From Streptomyces alboflavus (lineage in GTDB: Bacteria > Actinomycetota > Actinomycetes > Streptomycetales > Streptomycetaceae): a stretch of 64,000 bases of DNA. Made by a program: the position numbers and the translations under genes. The stretch is taken from NCBI RefSeq assembly GCF_000716675.1, contig NZ_JNXT01000026.1, forward strand, positions 1-64,000, written 5' to 3'. Below, piece after piece: positions 27,386 to 37,088 of this stretch. The stretch's first letter is position 1. Each line of letters starts with the position of its first letter. The notes below the pieces were generated by a model that saw only the letters and a program-made list of their open reading frames with translations, was not told the DNA's origin and ran no database searches.

Positions 27386-28921
27386 ATGGCTGAAACGAAC
27401 GAGTACGACTACGTCATCGTCGGCGGCGGCACCGCCGGGTCCGTGATCGCGTCCCGGCTCACCGAGAACCCGGACGTCACCGTCGCCGTCATCGAGGGCG
27501 GCCCCAGCGACATCGACCGGGACGACGTCCTGACGCTGCGCCGCTGGCTCGGCCTCCTCGGCGGCGAGCTCGACTACGGCTACACCACCACCGAGCAGCC
27601 GCGCGGCAACTCGCACATCCTGCACAGCCGCGCCAAGGTCCTCGGCGGCTGCTCCTCGCACAACACCCTGATCTCCTTCAAGCCGCTGCCGTCCGACTGG
27701 GACGAGTGGGAGGAGGCCGGGGCCACCGGCTGGAACGCCGAGGCGATGGACCCCTACTACGGCAAGCTGCGCAACAACGTCGTACGCGTCGCCAAGAAGG
27801 ACCAGAACCAGATCGCCACCGACTGGGTCGAGGCCACGAAGACCGCGCTCGGCGTGCCCGAGGTCGTCGGCTTCAACGACAAGCCCTTCGACGAGGGCGT
27901 CGGCTTCTTCGACCTGGCGTACCACCCGGAGAACAACAAGCGCTCCTCCGCGTCCGTCGCCTACCTCCACCCCCACATGGAGGCCGGTGACCGCCCGAAC
28001 CTCCACCTCTTCCTGGAGACCTGGGCCACCAAGCTGGAGCTCGACGGCAAGGCCGCGCGCGGCGTCCACATCCGCACCAAGGACGGCGCGGAGAAGCTGC
28101 TCACCGCCCGCCGCGAGGTGCTCGTCTGCGCCGGGGCCGTCGACACGCCCCGCCTTCTCATGCTCTCGGGCATCGGGCCGAAGAAGGACCTCGAAGCCCT
28201 CGGCATCCCGGTCGTCCACGACCTGCCGGGCGTCGGCGAGAACCTCATCGACCACCCGGAGTCGGTCATCGTCTGGGAGACCAACGGGCCGATCCCCGGC
28301 AACTCGGCGATGGACTCCGACGCGGGCCTGTTCGTGAAGCGGGACCCGGCCCACAAGGGCCCGGACCTGATGTTCCACTTCTACCAAATTCCGTTCACGG
28401 ACAACCCGGAGCGGCTCGGCTACGAACGCCCCGAGCACGGCGTGTCGATGACGCCGAACATCCCCAAGTCCCGCGCCCGCGGCCGTCTCTACCTGACGTC
28501 GGCCGACCCCGAGGTCAAGCCCGCGCTCGACTTCAAGTACTTCGAGGACGAGGGCGACTACGACGGGCAGACGCTCGTCGACGGCATCAAGCTGGCGCGG
28601 AAGGTCGCGCAGGCCGAGCCGTTCAAGAAGTGGCTCAAGCGTGAGGTGTTCCCCGGCCCCGAGGTCACCGACGACGCGGAGATCGGCGAGCTGGTGCGCA
28701 AGGCCGCGCACACCGTCTACCACCCGGCAGGCACCTGCCGAATGGGAGCTTCCGGTGATGAACTCGCCGTGGTCGACCCGGAGTTGAAGATCCGGGGCCT
28801 CGAAGGAATCCGTATCGCGGACGCATCCGTCTTCCCGACGATGCCCGCCGTGAACCCGATGATCGGAGTGCTCATGGTCGGGGAGAAATGTGCCGAGATC
28901 CTGGGAGGTGACGGCCGATGA
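27386..28921 (+). CDS. GMC oxidoreductase, choline-dehydrogenase-like
   Basis: The 511-residue product starts at ATG 27386 after GGAAGAGGAG. It is an FAD enzyme: the dinucleotide fold [19 protein letters not shown] is at the N-terminus, [15 protein letters not shown] is GMC signature 1, and [16 protein letters not shown] is signature 2. The C-terminal active-site region is [12 protein letters not shown] with the later PAVNPMIG. It most likely oxidises choline to betaine aldehyde, given betB just upstream. Its stop overlaps the ABC ATPase start by four bases (ATGA). Confidence 0.88.
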   Translation: MAETNEYDYVIVGGGTAGSVIASRLTENPDVTVAVIEGGPSDIDRDDVLTLRRWLGLLGGELDYGYTTTEQPRGNSHILHSRAKVLGGCSSHNTLISFKPLPSDWDEWEEAGATGWNAEAMDPYYGKLRNNVVRVAKKDQNQIATDWVEATKTALGVPEVVGFNDKPFDEGVGFFDLAYHPENNKRSSASVAYLHPHMEAGDRPNLHLFLETWATKLELDGKAARGVHIRTKDGAEKLLTARREVLVCAGAVDTPRLLMLSGIGPKKDLEALGIPVVHDLPGVGENLIDHPESVIVWETNGPIPGNSAMDSDAGLFVKRDPAHKGPDLMFHFYQIPFTDNPERLGYERPEHGVSMTPNIPKSRARGRLYLTSADPEVKPALDFKYFEDEGDYDGQTLVDGIKLARKVAQAEPFKKWLKREVFPGPEVTDDAEIGELVRKAAHTVYHPAGTCRMGASGDELAVVDPELKIRGLEGIRIADASVFPTMPAVNPMIGVLMVGEKCAEILGGDGR

Positions 28922-30072
28922 GCGACACCGCGACCGTCACCCCCGCCGCCGACGCGGCCACGGACGCCGTCTTCGCCGTGCGCAACCTCTGGAAGGTCTT
29001 CGGCCCCAAGGCCGAGACCGTCCCGGGCAACGCCGAGCTGACCGGCCTCGACCCCGTGGAACTGCGTGAGCGCACCGGCTGCACCGCCGCCGTGCGCGAT
29101 GTGTCCTTCGAGGTCAAGAAGGGCGAGGTCTTCGTCGTCATGGGCCTGTCGGGCTCCGGCAAGTCCACGCTCGTGCGCTGTCTGACCCGGCTCATCGAGC
29201 CGACCTCCGGCTCCGTCGAGATAGACGGCGAGGACGTCCTCGCCATGGACAAGAACCGCCTGCGCGAACTGCGCCGCCACCGCGCGTCCATGGTCTTCCA
29301 GCACTTCGGCCTGCTCCCGCACCGCACCGTCCTCGACAACGTCGCCTACGGCCTGGAGATCCAGGGCGTCGCCCGCGCCGAGCGCCGCGAGAAGGCCATG
29401 AAGGTCATCGAGAAGGTCGGCCTGGAAGGCCTGGAGCAGCGCAGGCCCGGCCAGCTCTCCGGCGGCCAGCAGCAGCGCGTCGGTCTCGCCCGCGCCCTCG
29501 CCGCCGACCCCGAGGTCCTGCTCTTCGACGAGCCGTTCAGCGCCCTCGACCCGCTGATCCGCCGCGACATGCAGGAGGAGGTCGTCCGCCTGCACCGCGA
29601 AGAGGGCCGCACCATGGTCTTCATCACCCACGACCTCAGCGAGGCCCTGAAGCTCGGCGACCGCATCGCCCTGATGCGCGACGGCCGCGTCGTCCAGCTC
29701 GGCACGCCCGAGGAGATCGTCGGCTCGCCCGCCGACGAGTACGTACGCGACTTCGTCCGGGACGTGCCGCGCGAGCAGGTCATGACCTGCCGCAGCGCGA
29801 TGCGGCCCGTCGACTCCGACGCCGACGAGGACACCAAGGGCCCGGCCATCGCGCCCGACGCCACGGTGTCCGAGGCCATCGAGGCCGTGGCCCGCTCCGG
29901 CTTCCCCGCGCGCGTCATGGACGGCGCCCGGTGCCTCGGCGTCGTGGACCACGAGCAGCTGCTCGGCGTCGTCGCGGGCGTGACCCCCAAGGGCGCCGCG
30001 GGGCGCGGCGGTCCGGCCGCGAAGGCGGGCCCCTCGATACGTAAAGAGGTAACCGGCGAGGTGGCTTCCTGA
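28918..30072 (+). CDS. Glycine betaine/proline ABC importer, ATPase subunit
   Basis: The 384-residue protein is of the ProV/OpuAA type. Walker A is GLSGSGKST, the Q-loop is [10 protein letters not shown], the signature is LSGGQQQR and Walker B is VLLFDEP. The N-terminal extension before the ATPase core is typical of ProV. The C-terminal ~100 residues contain a CBS-like segment ([34 protein letters not shown]), which in OpuA-type importers senses ionic strength. It overlaps the enzyme gene before it and the permease gene after it, so it is translationally coupled. Confidence 0.93.
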   Translation: MSDTATVTPAADAATDAVFAVRNLWKVFGPKAETVPGNAELTGLDPVELRERTGCTAAVRDVSFEVKKGEVFVVMGLSGSGKSTLVRCLTRLIEPTSGSVEIDGEDVLAMDKNRLRELRRHRASMVFQHFGLLPHRTVLDNVAYGLEIQGVARAERREKAMKVIEKVGLEGLEQRRPGQLSGGQQQRVGLARALAADPEVLLFDEPFSALDPLIRRDMQEEVVRLHREEGRTMVFITHDLSEALKLGDRIALMRDGRVVQLGTPEEIVGSPADEYVRDFVRDVPREQVMTCRSAMRPVDSDADEDTKGPAIAPDATVSEAIEAVARSGFPARVMDGARCLGVVDHEQLLGVVAGVTPKGAAGRGGPAAKAGPSIRKEVTGEVAS

Positions 30073-32039
30073 TGGCCACCGCCACCGCGTCCACCCCGGT
30101 ACGAGATACCGGGATCGGCGCCCTGCTGCGGCGCCGCGCCGTCGTCAAGCTCCTGCTGCTCGCCGTCGTCGCGGCCGTCGCCGTACCGATCCTCAACGCC
30201 AAGTGGGCCTCCGGCGCCTGGCCCGAGGCGCTCACCGTCGACGTGTCCGAGCCGCTCACCAAGGCCAGCGACTGGATCATCGACAACCGCGACAGCCACT
30301 GGCTGTTCACCTACTTCTTCGGGCACATCTCCAACGCCATCGTGCTGTCCGTGCGCGGCGTCTATCTGGTGCTGCTCGCCGCGGGCTGGGCGGGCGTCAC
30401 CGTCGCCGCGGGCGCCATCGCCTGGCGTGTGGCGGGCCTGAAGCTCGCCGCCCTCGCGACCGCCGCGTTCGCCGCCTGCGGCCTGCTCGGCATGTGGGTG
30501 CCGACCATGCAGACGCTCGCGCTCATGGTCGTCGCCGTGCTCGCGTCGGTGGTCCTCGGCATGCTGCTCGGCCTCGCCGCCGGACTCAACGACCGGATCT
30601 TCCGCATGATGCGCCCGGTCCTCGACACCATGCAGGTGCTCCCGGCCTTCGCCTACCTGCTGCCCGTCGTGCTCGTCTTCGGCATCGGCGTGCCCGCGGC
30701 CGTCCTCGCGACGGTCGTGTACTCGGCCCCGCCGATGGCCCGTCTGACGGCCCTCGGCCTGCGCGGCGCCGACGGTGGCGTGATGGAGGCGGTGGCGTCC
30801 CTCGGTGCGACCGCACGCCAGCGCCTGCTGTCCGCGCGCCTGCCGCTGGCCCGCAAGGAGCTCCTCCTCGGCCTCAACCAGACGATCATGATGGCGCTCT
30901 CCATGGCCGTCATCGCGTCCGTGATCGGCGCGGGCGGCCTCGGTGACCGCGTCTACCAGGCGCTCTCCACGGTCGACGTCGGCCAGGCCCTCGCCGCCGG
31001 CATCCCCATCGTGCTGCTCGCCGTCGTCCTCGACCGCGTCACCGGCGCGGCGGGCGAACGCCTCGGCGCGCACGCCGAGGACAACTCGCCGCTGCGCGGC
31101 TGGCGCGGCTGGTCGATCGCCGCCGCCGTGACCCTGGCCTGCGCCCTCGCGGCCAGGTTCGCGGACCGCCTGGAGTGGCCGACGAGCTGGGTCGTGCAGA
31201 TCGCCGAGCCCGTGAACACCGCCAAGGACTGGATGGTCGACCACCTGTACACGGGCGTGCCCGTCGTCGGCGGCACGGCGGACTGGGCCGCGCACTTCAC
31301 CACGTACGTCCTCGACCCGATCCGCGACGGCCTCCAGGGGCTGCCCTGGTGGTCGGTGCTCCTGATCGTGGCGGCCCTCGCCTGGGTGATCGGCACGTGG
31401 CAGACGGCGCTCACCGCCGTCCTCGCGATGGCGGCGATCGGCGTCCTCGACGTCTGGAACGCCTCCCTGGACACGCTCTCCCAGGTCCTCGCGGGCGTCG
31501 CCGTGACCGTCGTCCTCGGCTTCGCGATCGGCATCGCGGCATCCCGCAGCAAGCGCCTCGAAGCGCTGCTCCGGCCCGTCCTCGACGTCTTCCAGACGAT
31601 GCCGCAGTTCGTGTACCTCATCCCGGTGGTCGCCCTGTTCGGCGTGGGCCGTGCTCCCGCCGTCGCCGCGGCCGTCGTGTACGCGCTGCCCGCCGTCATC
31701 CGCATCACCACGCAGGGCCTGCGCCAGGTCAGCCCCGCCGCGATGGAGTCCGCGCAATCGCTCGGCGCCACCAGCTGGCAGCAGCTGCGCCAGGTCCAGC
31801 TCCCGCTGGCCCGTCCCGCGCTGATGCTCGCCCTCAACCAGGGCGTCGTCCTCGTCCTCGCCGTCGTCGTCATCGGCGGTCTGGTCGGCGGTGGCGGTCT
31901 CGGCTACGACGTGCTCGCCGGTCTCGCCCGCGGTGACCTCGCGACCGGTCTGGTCGGCGGCATCGCCATCGTCTGCCTCGGTCTGATGCTGGACCGCGTG
32001 ACGCAGCCGACGGAACGCCGCGCGAAGAAGGGAGCCTGA
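30072..32039 (+). CDS. Tandem-fused glycine betaine ABC permease
   Basis: The 655-residue protein contains two ProW/OpuAB-like permease domains in one chain. The first core (about 165-330) has TMQVLPAFAYLLPVVLVFG and an EAA-like loop ASLGATARQRLLSARLPLA. The second (about 500-640) has TMPQFVYLIPVVALFGVG and SLGATSWQQLRQVQLPLA. The two loops are clearly homologous. A standard importer would use two identical subunits; here one polypeptide can fill the membrane role. ATG 30072 overlaps the ATPase stop by one base. Confidence 0.9.
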   Translation: MATATASTPVRDTGIGALLRRRAVVKLLLLAVVAAVAVPILNAKWASGAWPEALTVDVSEPLTKASDWIIDNRDSHWLFTYFFGHISNAIVLSVRGVYLVLLAAGWAGVTVAAGAIAWRVAGLKLAALATAAFAACGLLGMWVPTMQTLALMVVAVLASVVLGMLLGLAAGLNDRIFRMMRPVLDTMQVLPAFAYLLPVVLVFGIGVPAAVLATVVYSAPPMARLTALGLRGADGGVMEAVASLGATARQRLLSARLPLARKELLLGLNQTIMMALSMAVIASVIGAGGLGDRVYQALSTVDVGQALAAGIPIVLLAVVLDRVTGAAGERLGAHAEDNSPLRGWRGWSIAAAVTLACALAARFADRLEWPTSWVVQIAEPVNTAKDWMVDHLYTGVPVVGGTADWAAHFTTYVLDPIRDGLQGLPWWSVLLIVAALAWVIGTWQTALTAVLAMAAIGVLDVWNASLDTLSQVLAGVAVTVVLGFAIGIAASRSKRLEALLRPVLDVFQTMPQFVYLIPVVALFGVGRAPAVAAAVVYALPAVIRITTQGLRQVSPAAMESAQSLGATSWQQLRQVQLPLARPALMLALNQGVVLVLAVVVIGGLVGGGGLGYDVLAGLARGDLATGLVGGIAIVCLGLMLDRVTQPTERRAKKGA

Positions 32040-32041
32040 CC

Positions 32042-33007
32042 ATGCGGGTACGTACACGCGTGACCGCCGCGGTGGCGGGACTCGGCGCCCTCGTCGCCCT
32101 CTCCGGCTGCGGCAAGGCCGACATGTCCAAGCAGGCGTCGCCGTACGCCAACGCGGCCGGCGCCAAGACCGTGACGCTGTCCGTGCAGTCCTGGGTGGGC
32201 GCGCAGGCCGACGTCGCCGTGGCCGAGTACCTCCTCAAGGAGGAGCTGGGCTACCGCGTCGACAAGGTCCAGATCGACGAGATCCCGGCCTGGGACGCCC
32301 TCAGCCAGGGTCGCGTCGACGCGATCATGGAGGACTGGGGCCACCCGGACCAGGAGCAGCGCTACATCAAGGACAAGAAGACGATCGTCCCCGGCGGCGG
32401 CATCGGTGTCACCGGGCACATCGGCTGGTACGTCCCCACGTACTTCGCCAAGAAGCACCCGGACGTCACCGACTGGAAGAACCTCAACAAGTACGCGAAG
32501 GACTTCCGGACGCCGGAGAGCGGCGGCAAGGGCCAGCTCATGGACGGCTCCCCGTCCTACGTCACCAACGACAAGGCCCTCGTCGAGAACCTCGACCTGG
32601 ACTACAAGGTCGTCTTCGCGGGCTCCGAAGCCGCCCAGATCACCCAGATCGAACAGTTCGCCAAGCAGCAGAAGCCCTTCCTGACCTACTGGTACAAGCC
32701 CCAGTGGCTCTTCAAGAAGGTCCCCATGACGGAGGTGAAGCTCCCCGCCTACAAGGAGGGCTGCGACGCCGACCCCGCCAAGATCAAGTGCGCCTATCCG
32801 CACACGCCCCTCCAGAAGTTCCTCAACGCCGACTTCGCCAAGAACGGTGGCAAGGCGGCGGAGTTCCTGAAGCGGTTCAAGTGGTCCGAGGCCGACCAGA
32901 ACGAGGTCTCCCTCATGATCGCCGATCAGAAGATGTCGCCCGAGGACGCGGCGAAGAAGTGGATCGACGCGAATGAGGCGAAGTGGCGGGGGTGGGTACC
33001 GAAGTAG
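32042..33007 (+). CDS. Glycine betaine substrate-binding lipoprotein
   Basis: The 321-residue product starts at ATG 32042, two bases after the permease stop. The signal ends in lipobox ALSGC. The mature part is OpuAC/ProX-like: SVQSWVGAQADVAVAEYLL, EIPAWDALSQGRVDAIMEDW, and aromatic residues in TGHIGWYVPTYF and LTYWYKPQW that would form the cation-binding cage for a quaternary amine. It completes the importer: ATPase, fused permease and binding protein. A very long hairpin follows. Confidence 0.93.
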   Translation: MRVRTRVTAAVAGLGALVALSGCGKADMSKQASPYANAAGAKTVTLSVQSWVGAQADVAVAEYLLKEELGYRVDKVQIDEIPAWDALSQGRVDAIMEDWGHPDQEQRYIKDKKTIVPGGGIGVTGHIGWYVPTYFAKKHPDVTDWKNLNKYAKDFRTPESGGKGQLMDGSPSYVTNDKALVENLDLDYKVVFAGSEAAQITQIEQFAKQQKPFLTYWYKPQWLFKKVPMTEVKLPAYKEGCDADPAKIKCAYPHTPLQKFLNADFAKNGGKAAEFLKRFKWSEADQNEVSLMIADQKMSPEDAAKKWIDANEAKWRGWVPK

Positions 33008-33020
33008 CGGCTGCCTTCGC

Positions 33021-33304
33021 GGGGCGCCCCAGTCCCACCCCTTCACCGAAACCGGGGGCTGCGCCCCCTGGACCCCCGTGGGTGGAGGTCCCGGGTGGGT
33101 GGGACAGCCCCCGCAGAATCGGCGCTTCGCGCCTCGTCCTCAATCGCCGGACGGGCTGGATAGGTGCCGGGGCGGGCTGGGAATGTGCGGGTGATTCTCA
33201 GCCTGTCCGGCGTTTGAGGACGAGGCGCGGAGCGCCGATAAAGCGGGGGTCCAGGGGGCGCAGCCCCCGGTTTCGGAGAAGGGGCGGGACTGGGGCGCCC
33301 CCGC
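33021..33304. repeat. Long inverted repeat between convergent genes
   Basis: The outer arms (about 33021-33078 and 33246-33304) differ at only a few positions. They contain GGGGCGCCCCAGTCCC and CCGGGGGCTGCGCCCCC or their complements. The inner arms (33118-33160 and 33198-33239) are likewise complementary, around GCGCCTCGTCCTCAA. An extra ~40 bases sit in the left half. It separates the betaine operon from the minus-strand gene ending at 33311 and can act as a bidirectional terminator. The inner arm is repeated at about 36097-36140, so this is a dispersed intergenic element. Confidence 0.85.
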
Positions 33305-33310
33305 GAGGAC

Positions 33311-34048
33311 CTACCTCAGCCCCTCCGCCACCCCCCGCAACGCGTCCATCGCCCGGAACAGCAGCCCCGGCCCGAAGGTGACCCGCGTGGCCCCCAGCGA
33401 ACCGAGTTCCTCGGGCGACGGCCCACCCGGCAGGAAGACGACGTTGAGGGGCCCCTCGATCCCGTCCCGCAGGGCGGGGATCACGTCGACCGGTGCCTTG
33501 ATGACGTAGACGCAGTCGGCCCCGGCCTCGACATAGAGCCGGGCCCGCCGCAGGGTCTCGTCCAGATCCGCGACCCCGCGGATGTACGTGTCGACACGGG
33601 CGTTGACGAACAGCTCGCCCCCGGCGACGTCCCGCACGGCGGCGAGGTAGTCGGCCTGCTCGTGAGGATCCTTGAGGGTGCCGGGCGCGGCGGCGTCCTT
33701 GCGCCCCCAGGAGTCCTCCAGGTTGCACCCGACGACCCCGGCGTCGAGCAGCCGCCCGACCAGCTTCCGGGCGGGAAGACCGTACCCGTCCTCGACGTCC
33801 GCGCTGACGGGCACGGACACGGCGCGGGCGATCCGCCCGACGGCCTCGAACATCTCGCGCGGCGGCACGGCCCCGTCGGCGTACCCGAGGGACGCGGCGA
33901 CGCCCGCGCTGGGCGTGGCGAGGGCGGGGAACCCGGCCTCCTCGAAGACGCGGGCGCTCGCCGCGTCCCAGGGGCCGGGCAGGACGAGCGGTTCGGCGGG
34001 CGCCCGGCCGCGGTGCAGGGCGCCGAACGCCTGGGCTGTGGCGGTCAC
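33311..34048 (-). CDS. PEP-mutase/isocitrate-lyase superfamily enzyme
   Basis: The 245-residue product starts at GTG 34048, overlapping the AhpD-like gene's stop (GTGA). It is a TIM-barrel of the ICL/PEPM family: LPGPWDAASARVFEEAG, then PVSADVEDGYG (Mg-binding Asp residues) and GVVGCNLEDSWG, then ARVDTYIRG. The KKCGH active-site loop of true isocitrate lyases is not visible, so a carboxyphosphonoenolpyruvate-mutase-like or oxaloacetate-type role is more likely; substrate is unknown. It is co-transcribed with the AhpD-like gene. Confidence 0.88.
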   Translation of the reverse strand: MTATAQAFGALHRGRAPAEPLVLPGPWDAASARVFEEAGFPALATPSAGVAASLGYADGAVPPREMFEAVGRIARAVSVPVSADVEDGYGLPARKLVGRLLDAGVVGCNLEDSWGRKDAAAPGTLKDPHEQADYLAAVRDVAGGELFVNARVDTYIRGVADLDETLRRARLYVEAGADCVYVIKAPVDVIPALRDGIEGPLNVVFLPGGPSPEELGSLGATRVTFGPGLLFRAMDALRGVAEGLR

Positions 34049-34575
34049 TTGGGCTCTCCTCGCAGGGCGGCGGGGCGGTGCGCGGTGGAGCCCGGAGTGT
34101 AGTGGCCCGGCACCATGCGGGAGGTCACCGCGAACCGGTTCCAGCCGTTGATGAGGGTGATCGCCGCGATCAGGTGGGCGAGTTCGGGCGCGTCGAAGTG
34201 CTTGGCCGCGCGCTCGTACACGTCGTCGGGCACGAAGCCGTCGGTGAGGACGGTGACGGCCTCGGTGAGCTCGATGGCCGCGATCTCCTTGGCCGTGTAG
34301 AAGTGCTTGGACTCCTCCCAGGTGCTGAGCTGGACGATCCGCTCGACGCTCTCGCCCGCGGCGAGCGCGTCCTTGGTGTGCATGTCGAGGCAGAAGGCGC
34401 AGTGGTTGATCTGCGAGGCGCGGATCTGGATCAGTTCGAACAGGACCGGGTCGACGCCCTTCTTGGCGGCGGCGGCGAACTGGATCATGGCCTTGTACGC
34501 CTCGGGGGCGTGCTCGGCCATGTTGAGGCGGGGGAGGTGCTCGGGGAGGCGGTCACTGTCCGCGTGCGTCGTCAT
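34045..34575 (-). CDS. AhpD-like carboxymuconolactone-decarboxylase-family protein
   Basis: The 176-residue product starts at ATG 34575. The AhpD core shows FELIQIRASQINHCAFCLDM with the redox CxxC and nearby His, then KDALAAGESVERIVQL and AIELTEAVTVLT, and NGWNRFAVTSRM. Such proteins act as alkylhydroperoxidase-type reductants. It is divergent from a MocR regulator, an arrangement often seen for CMD-family genes, and is followed by the PEP-mutase-like gene in the same transcript. Confidence 0.9.
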   Translation of the reverse strand: MTTHADSDRLPEHLPRLNMAEHAPEAYKAMIQFAAAAKKGVDPVLFELIQIRASQINHCAFCLDMHTKDALAAGESVERIVQLSTWEESKHFYTAKEIAAIELTEAVTVLTDGFVPDDVYERAAKHFDAPELAHLIAAITLINGWNRFAVTSRMVPGHYTPGSTAHRPAALRGEPK

Positions 34576-34613
34576 GGTGTCGAACGTACGCCGTGATTAG
34601 CCCACCGGTATGG

Positions 34614-34627
34614 TCCATTCCCATGGA
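34614..34627. promoter_or_regulatory. Inverted repeat over the MocR start codon
   Basis: TCCAT-TCCC-ATGGA spans the start codon of the MocR gene, 40 bases from the divergent AhpD-like start. It could be an autoregulatory operator. The MocR gene has no clear ribosome-binding site and may be leaderless. Confidence 0.35.
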
Positions 34628-36068
34628 TGATTCCTGGGCCAATCGCGGCGGTGGAGAGGGGTCCGGCAGCGGTGGCTGGAGTGTGGACCTGCACCTGGAC
34701 GCGGCGGGCGCGGGTGCGCGGCCGGGTGTCCGTTCGGGAGTCCGCAGGAGCCTCACGGACGCGTTGCGCGAGGCGGTCAGGAGCGGCCGCCTCGCCCCCG
34801 GGACCCGTCTCCCCTCCTCCCGCACGCTCGCCGTGGACCTCGGCGTCGCCCGCAACACGGTCGCCGACGCGTACGCGGACCTGGTCGCCGAGGGCTGGCT
34901 CACGGCCCGGCAGGGCTCGGGCACCCGGGTCGCCGAGCGCGAGGTGCCGCGGCCGGTGGCGCCCGCGCGCCCGCCGAGAACGGGCGGCGCCCCGCTGTAC
35001 GACCTGATGGCGGGCACGCCGGACCTGGCCTCGTTCCCGCGCGCGGAGTGGTTGAAGGCGGCCCGCCGCGCGCTCGCCGCCGCCCCCGACGACGTACTCG
35101 GCTACGAGGACCCGCGCGGCCGCGTCGAACTGCGCACAGCCCTCGCGTCCTACCTCGCCCGCGCCCGGGGCGTGCACGCGGACCCGGACCGGATCGTCGT
35201 CGTGCCCGGGTTCGCGCACGGCCTGACCCTCCTCGGCGAGCTGTTGCACGCGCGCGGGCTGCGGAGCGTCGCCGTGGAGTCGTACGGCCTCGACCTCCAC
35301 TGGGAGCGGCTGACCCGGGCCGGGCTTCGCACCGTCCCGCTGGCCTTCGACGAACTCGGCACCCGCACCGACGGGTTGGCGGACCACCGGGCTGTCCTGA
35401 TGACGCCTGCCCACCAGTTCCCGATGGGTGTGCCGCTGCATCCCGACCGGCGGGCGGCGGCCGTCGACTGGGCGCGGCGCGCGGACGGGCTGATCCTTGA
35501 GGACGACTACGACGGGGAGTTCCGCTACGACCGGCAGCCGGTCGGCGCGCTCCAGGGGCTCGACCCCGACCGCGTCGTCTACCTCGGCACGGCCAGCAAG
35601 TCGCTGGCCCCTGGCCTTCGGCTGGCCTGGATGGTGCTGCCTGACCAACTCGCCTTGGAAGTCGCCGAGTTGAAGTACGCCGCCGGGGCCGCCAGCAGCT
35701 CCCTCGACCAGGTGACGCTGGCGGAGTTCATGACGTCCGGGGCGTACGACCGGCATGTGCGGGCCTCGCGGCTGCGGTATCGGCGGCGGCGGGACCAGTT
35801 GGTCGCCGCGCTCGCCGAGCGGGCGCCGGATGTGCGGGTCACCGGGATCGCGGCGGGGTTGCACGCGGTTGTGCGGCTCCCGCCGGGGTCGGAGCAGGCC
35901 GTGGTCCAGGCTGCGCACTGGCAGCGGCTTGCTCTTCAGGGGGTGTCGCGGTTTCGTCACCCTCTGGCTGTGGCTCCTTCGGAGGATGCGCTGGTCGTGG
36001 GGTACGGTACGCCGCCCGATCACGCGTGGGCGGCGGCGTTGGACGCGTTGTGCCGGGCGCTGCCTTGA
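34623..36068 (+). CDS. MocR/PdxR-family regulator (GntR HTH fused to aminotransferase)
   Basis: The 481-residue product is placed at ATG 34623. Residues ~40-115 are a GntR winged HTH (LTDALREAVRSGRLAPGTRL, SSRTLAVDLGVARNTVADAY, LVAEGWLTARQGSGTRVA). Residues ~130-481 form a fold-type-I aminotransferase domain: GYEDPRGRVELRTALASYL, ILEDDYDGEFRY, and the PLP Lys in LGTASKSLAPGLRLAWMV. MocR proteins bind PLP and regulate vitamin B6, GABA or neighbouring genes. The divergent AhpD-like operon is the likely target. Confidence 0.93.
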   Translation: MDDSWANRGGGEGSGSGGWSVDLHLDAAGAGARPGVRSGVRRSLTDALREAVRSGRLAPGTRLPSSRTLAVDLGVARNTVADAYADLVAEGWLTARQGSGTRVAEREVPRPVAPARPPRTGGAPLYDLMAGTPDLASFPRAEWLKAARRALAAAPDDVLGYEDPRGRVELRTALASYLARARGVHADPDRIVVVPGFAHGLTLLGELLHARGLRSVAVESYGLDLHWERLTRAGLRTVPLAFDELGTRTDGLADHRAVLMTPAHQFPMGVPLHPDRRAAAVDWARRADGLILEDDYDGEFRYDRQPVGALQGLDPDRVVYLGTASKSLAPGLRLAWMVLPDQLALEVAELKYAAGAASSSLDQVTLAEFMTSGAYDRHVRASRLRYRRRRDQLVAALAERAPDVRVTGIAAGLHAVVRLPPGSEQAVVQAAHWQRLALQGVSRFRHPLAVAPSEDALVVGYGTPPDHAWAAALDALCRALP

Positions 36069-36108
36069 CTATGGGGCTGCGCCCCTGTTCCCCCTCATCG
36101 GCGCTCCG

Positions 36109-36270
36109 CGCCTCGCCCTCAAACGCCGGGCGGGCTGGATCCCTCGCCTCGGCCTCAAGGGGCGGGTGGGCTGGATCCCTCGCCTGGGCCTCAAGGGGCG
36201 GGTGGGCTGGATCCCTCGCCTCGGCCTCAAGGGGCGGGCGGGCTGGATTCCCTCGCCTGGGCCTCAAGTT
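36109..36270 (+). repeat. 36-bp minisatellite, about 4.5 units
   Basis: Units at 36109-36144, 36145-36180, 36181-36216 and 36217-36253 (37 bp) and a partial unit to 36270 share CGCCTCGGCCTCAAGGGG and GGGCTGGATCCCT. The first unit equals the end of the dispersed element also found at 33118-33160, so the array arose by tandem duplication of that element's tip. It fills the gap between the convergent MocR and SDR genes. Confidence 0.85.
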
Positions 36271-36279
36271 CAGCGTGCG

Positions 36280-37032
36280 CTAGACGCTCCTCTGCCCCTC
36301 CAGCCACTCCCCGAACGTCGTCGGTGCGATCCGTGCCCCCTCGCCGGGGAGCAGCACCTCGCCTGCCATCGACGTGCCGAACGGGCCCGACCACGTGGGG
36401 ATCAGCTTGACCTCGTGGCCCCGGGCCTGGTGGGTGCGGCGGGCCATGTCGACGAGGTCCTGGGTCTCGGGGCCCGCGACGTCGACGTAGCGGCCCTGCG
36501 CCTGGGGGGCTGTCGCGATTTCCGCGAGGACGTCCGCGATGTCGGCGGGGGCGATCGGCTGGACCAGGAGGGGCGCGATCGTGGCGACGCCGTCCTGCTC
36601 GGTCCAGGCGGCCACCATCTCGGCGAAGTCGTGGAACTGCGTGGCCGGGACGATGGTCCACGGCACCGGGCCCTCGGCGACCAGGCGCTCCTGCTCGCGC
36701 TTGCCGACGTAGTGGGCGTTGCCGTCGACGCGGGACATGCCGGCGATGGAGAGGAGCACGTGGTGGCGGACGCCCGCCTTCTTCTCGGCGGCGAGGAGGT
36801 TGCGTGTGACGGTGCCGAAGAACGCGACGGTCTCCTCGGGGTCGGTGGCCGTGCAGTTGGTGGTGTCGACGACGGCGTCCGCCCCCGCGAGGGCGGCGTC
36901 GAGCCCTTCGCCGGTGAGCAGGTCCACGCCGAGTGAGCGGCTGATGCGGACGACCTCGTGGCCCGCCTTCTCCAGGGCGGTGGCGGTGAGGGCCCCGATG
37001 TTCCCGGTGGCTCCGGCGACGGCGATACGCAT
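36280..37032 (-). CDS. NmrA/SDR-type NAD(P)-binding oxidoreductase
   Basis: The 250-residue product starts at ATG 37032. The Rossmann loop MRIAVAGATGNIGALTATAL opens the protein; ADAVVDTTNCTATDP, HHVLLSIAGMSRVD and YVGKREQERLVAE follow, in the atypical-SDR pattern, with VPWTIVPATQFHDFA. No classic YxxxK catalytic pair beyond YVGK is obvious. NmrA-like proteins act as redox sensors or quinone reductases. It is divergent from the Rrf2 gene around a perfect inverted repeat, so it is probably Rrf2-controlled. Confidence 0.88.
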   Translation of the reverse strand: MRIAVAGATGNIGALTATALEKAGHEVVRISRSLGVDLLTGEGLDAALAGADAVVDTTNCTATDPEETVAFFGTVTRNLLAAEKKAGVRHHVLLSIAGMSRVDGNAHYVGKREQERLVAEGPVPWTIVPATQFHDFAEMVAAWTEQDGVATIAPLLVQPIAPADIADVLAEIATAPQAQGRYVDVAGPETQDLVDMARRTHQARGHEVKLIPTWSGPFGTSMAGEVLLPGEGARIAPTTFGEWLEGQRSV

Positions 37033-37088
37033 GACGTTTCTCCCCTGGGTGTCGGTGTGTGCCTGGTCGCGCTCGATGCGGCAAACGG

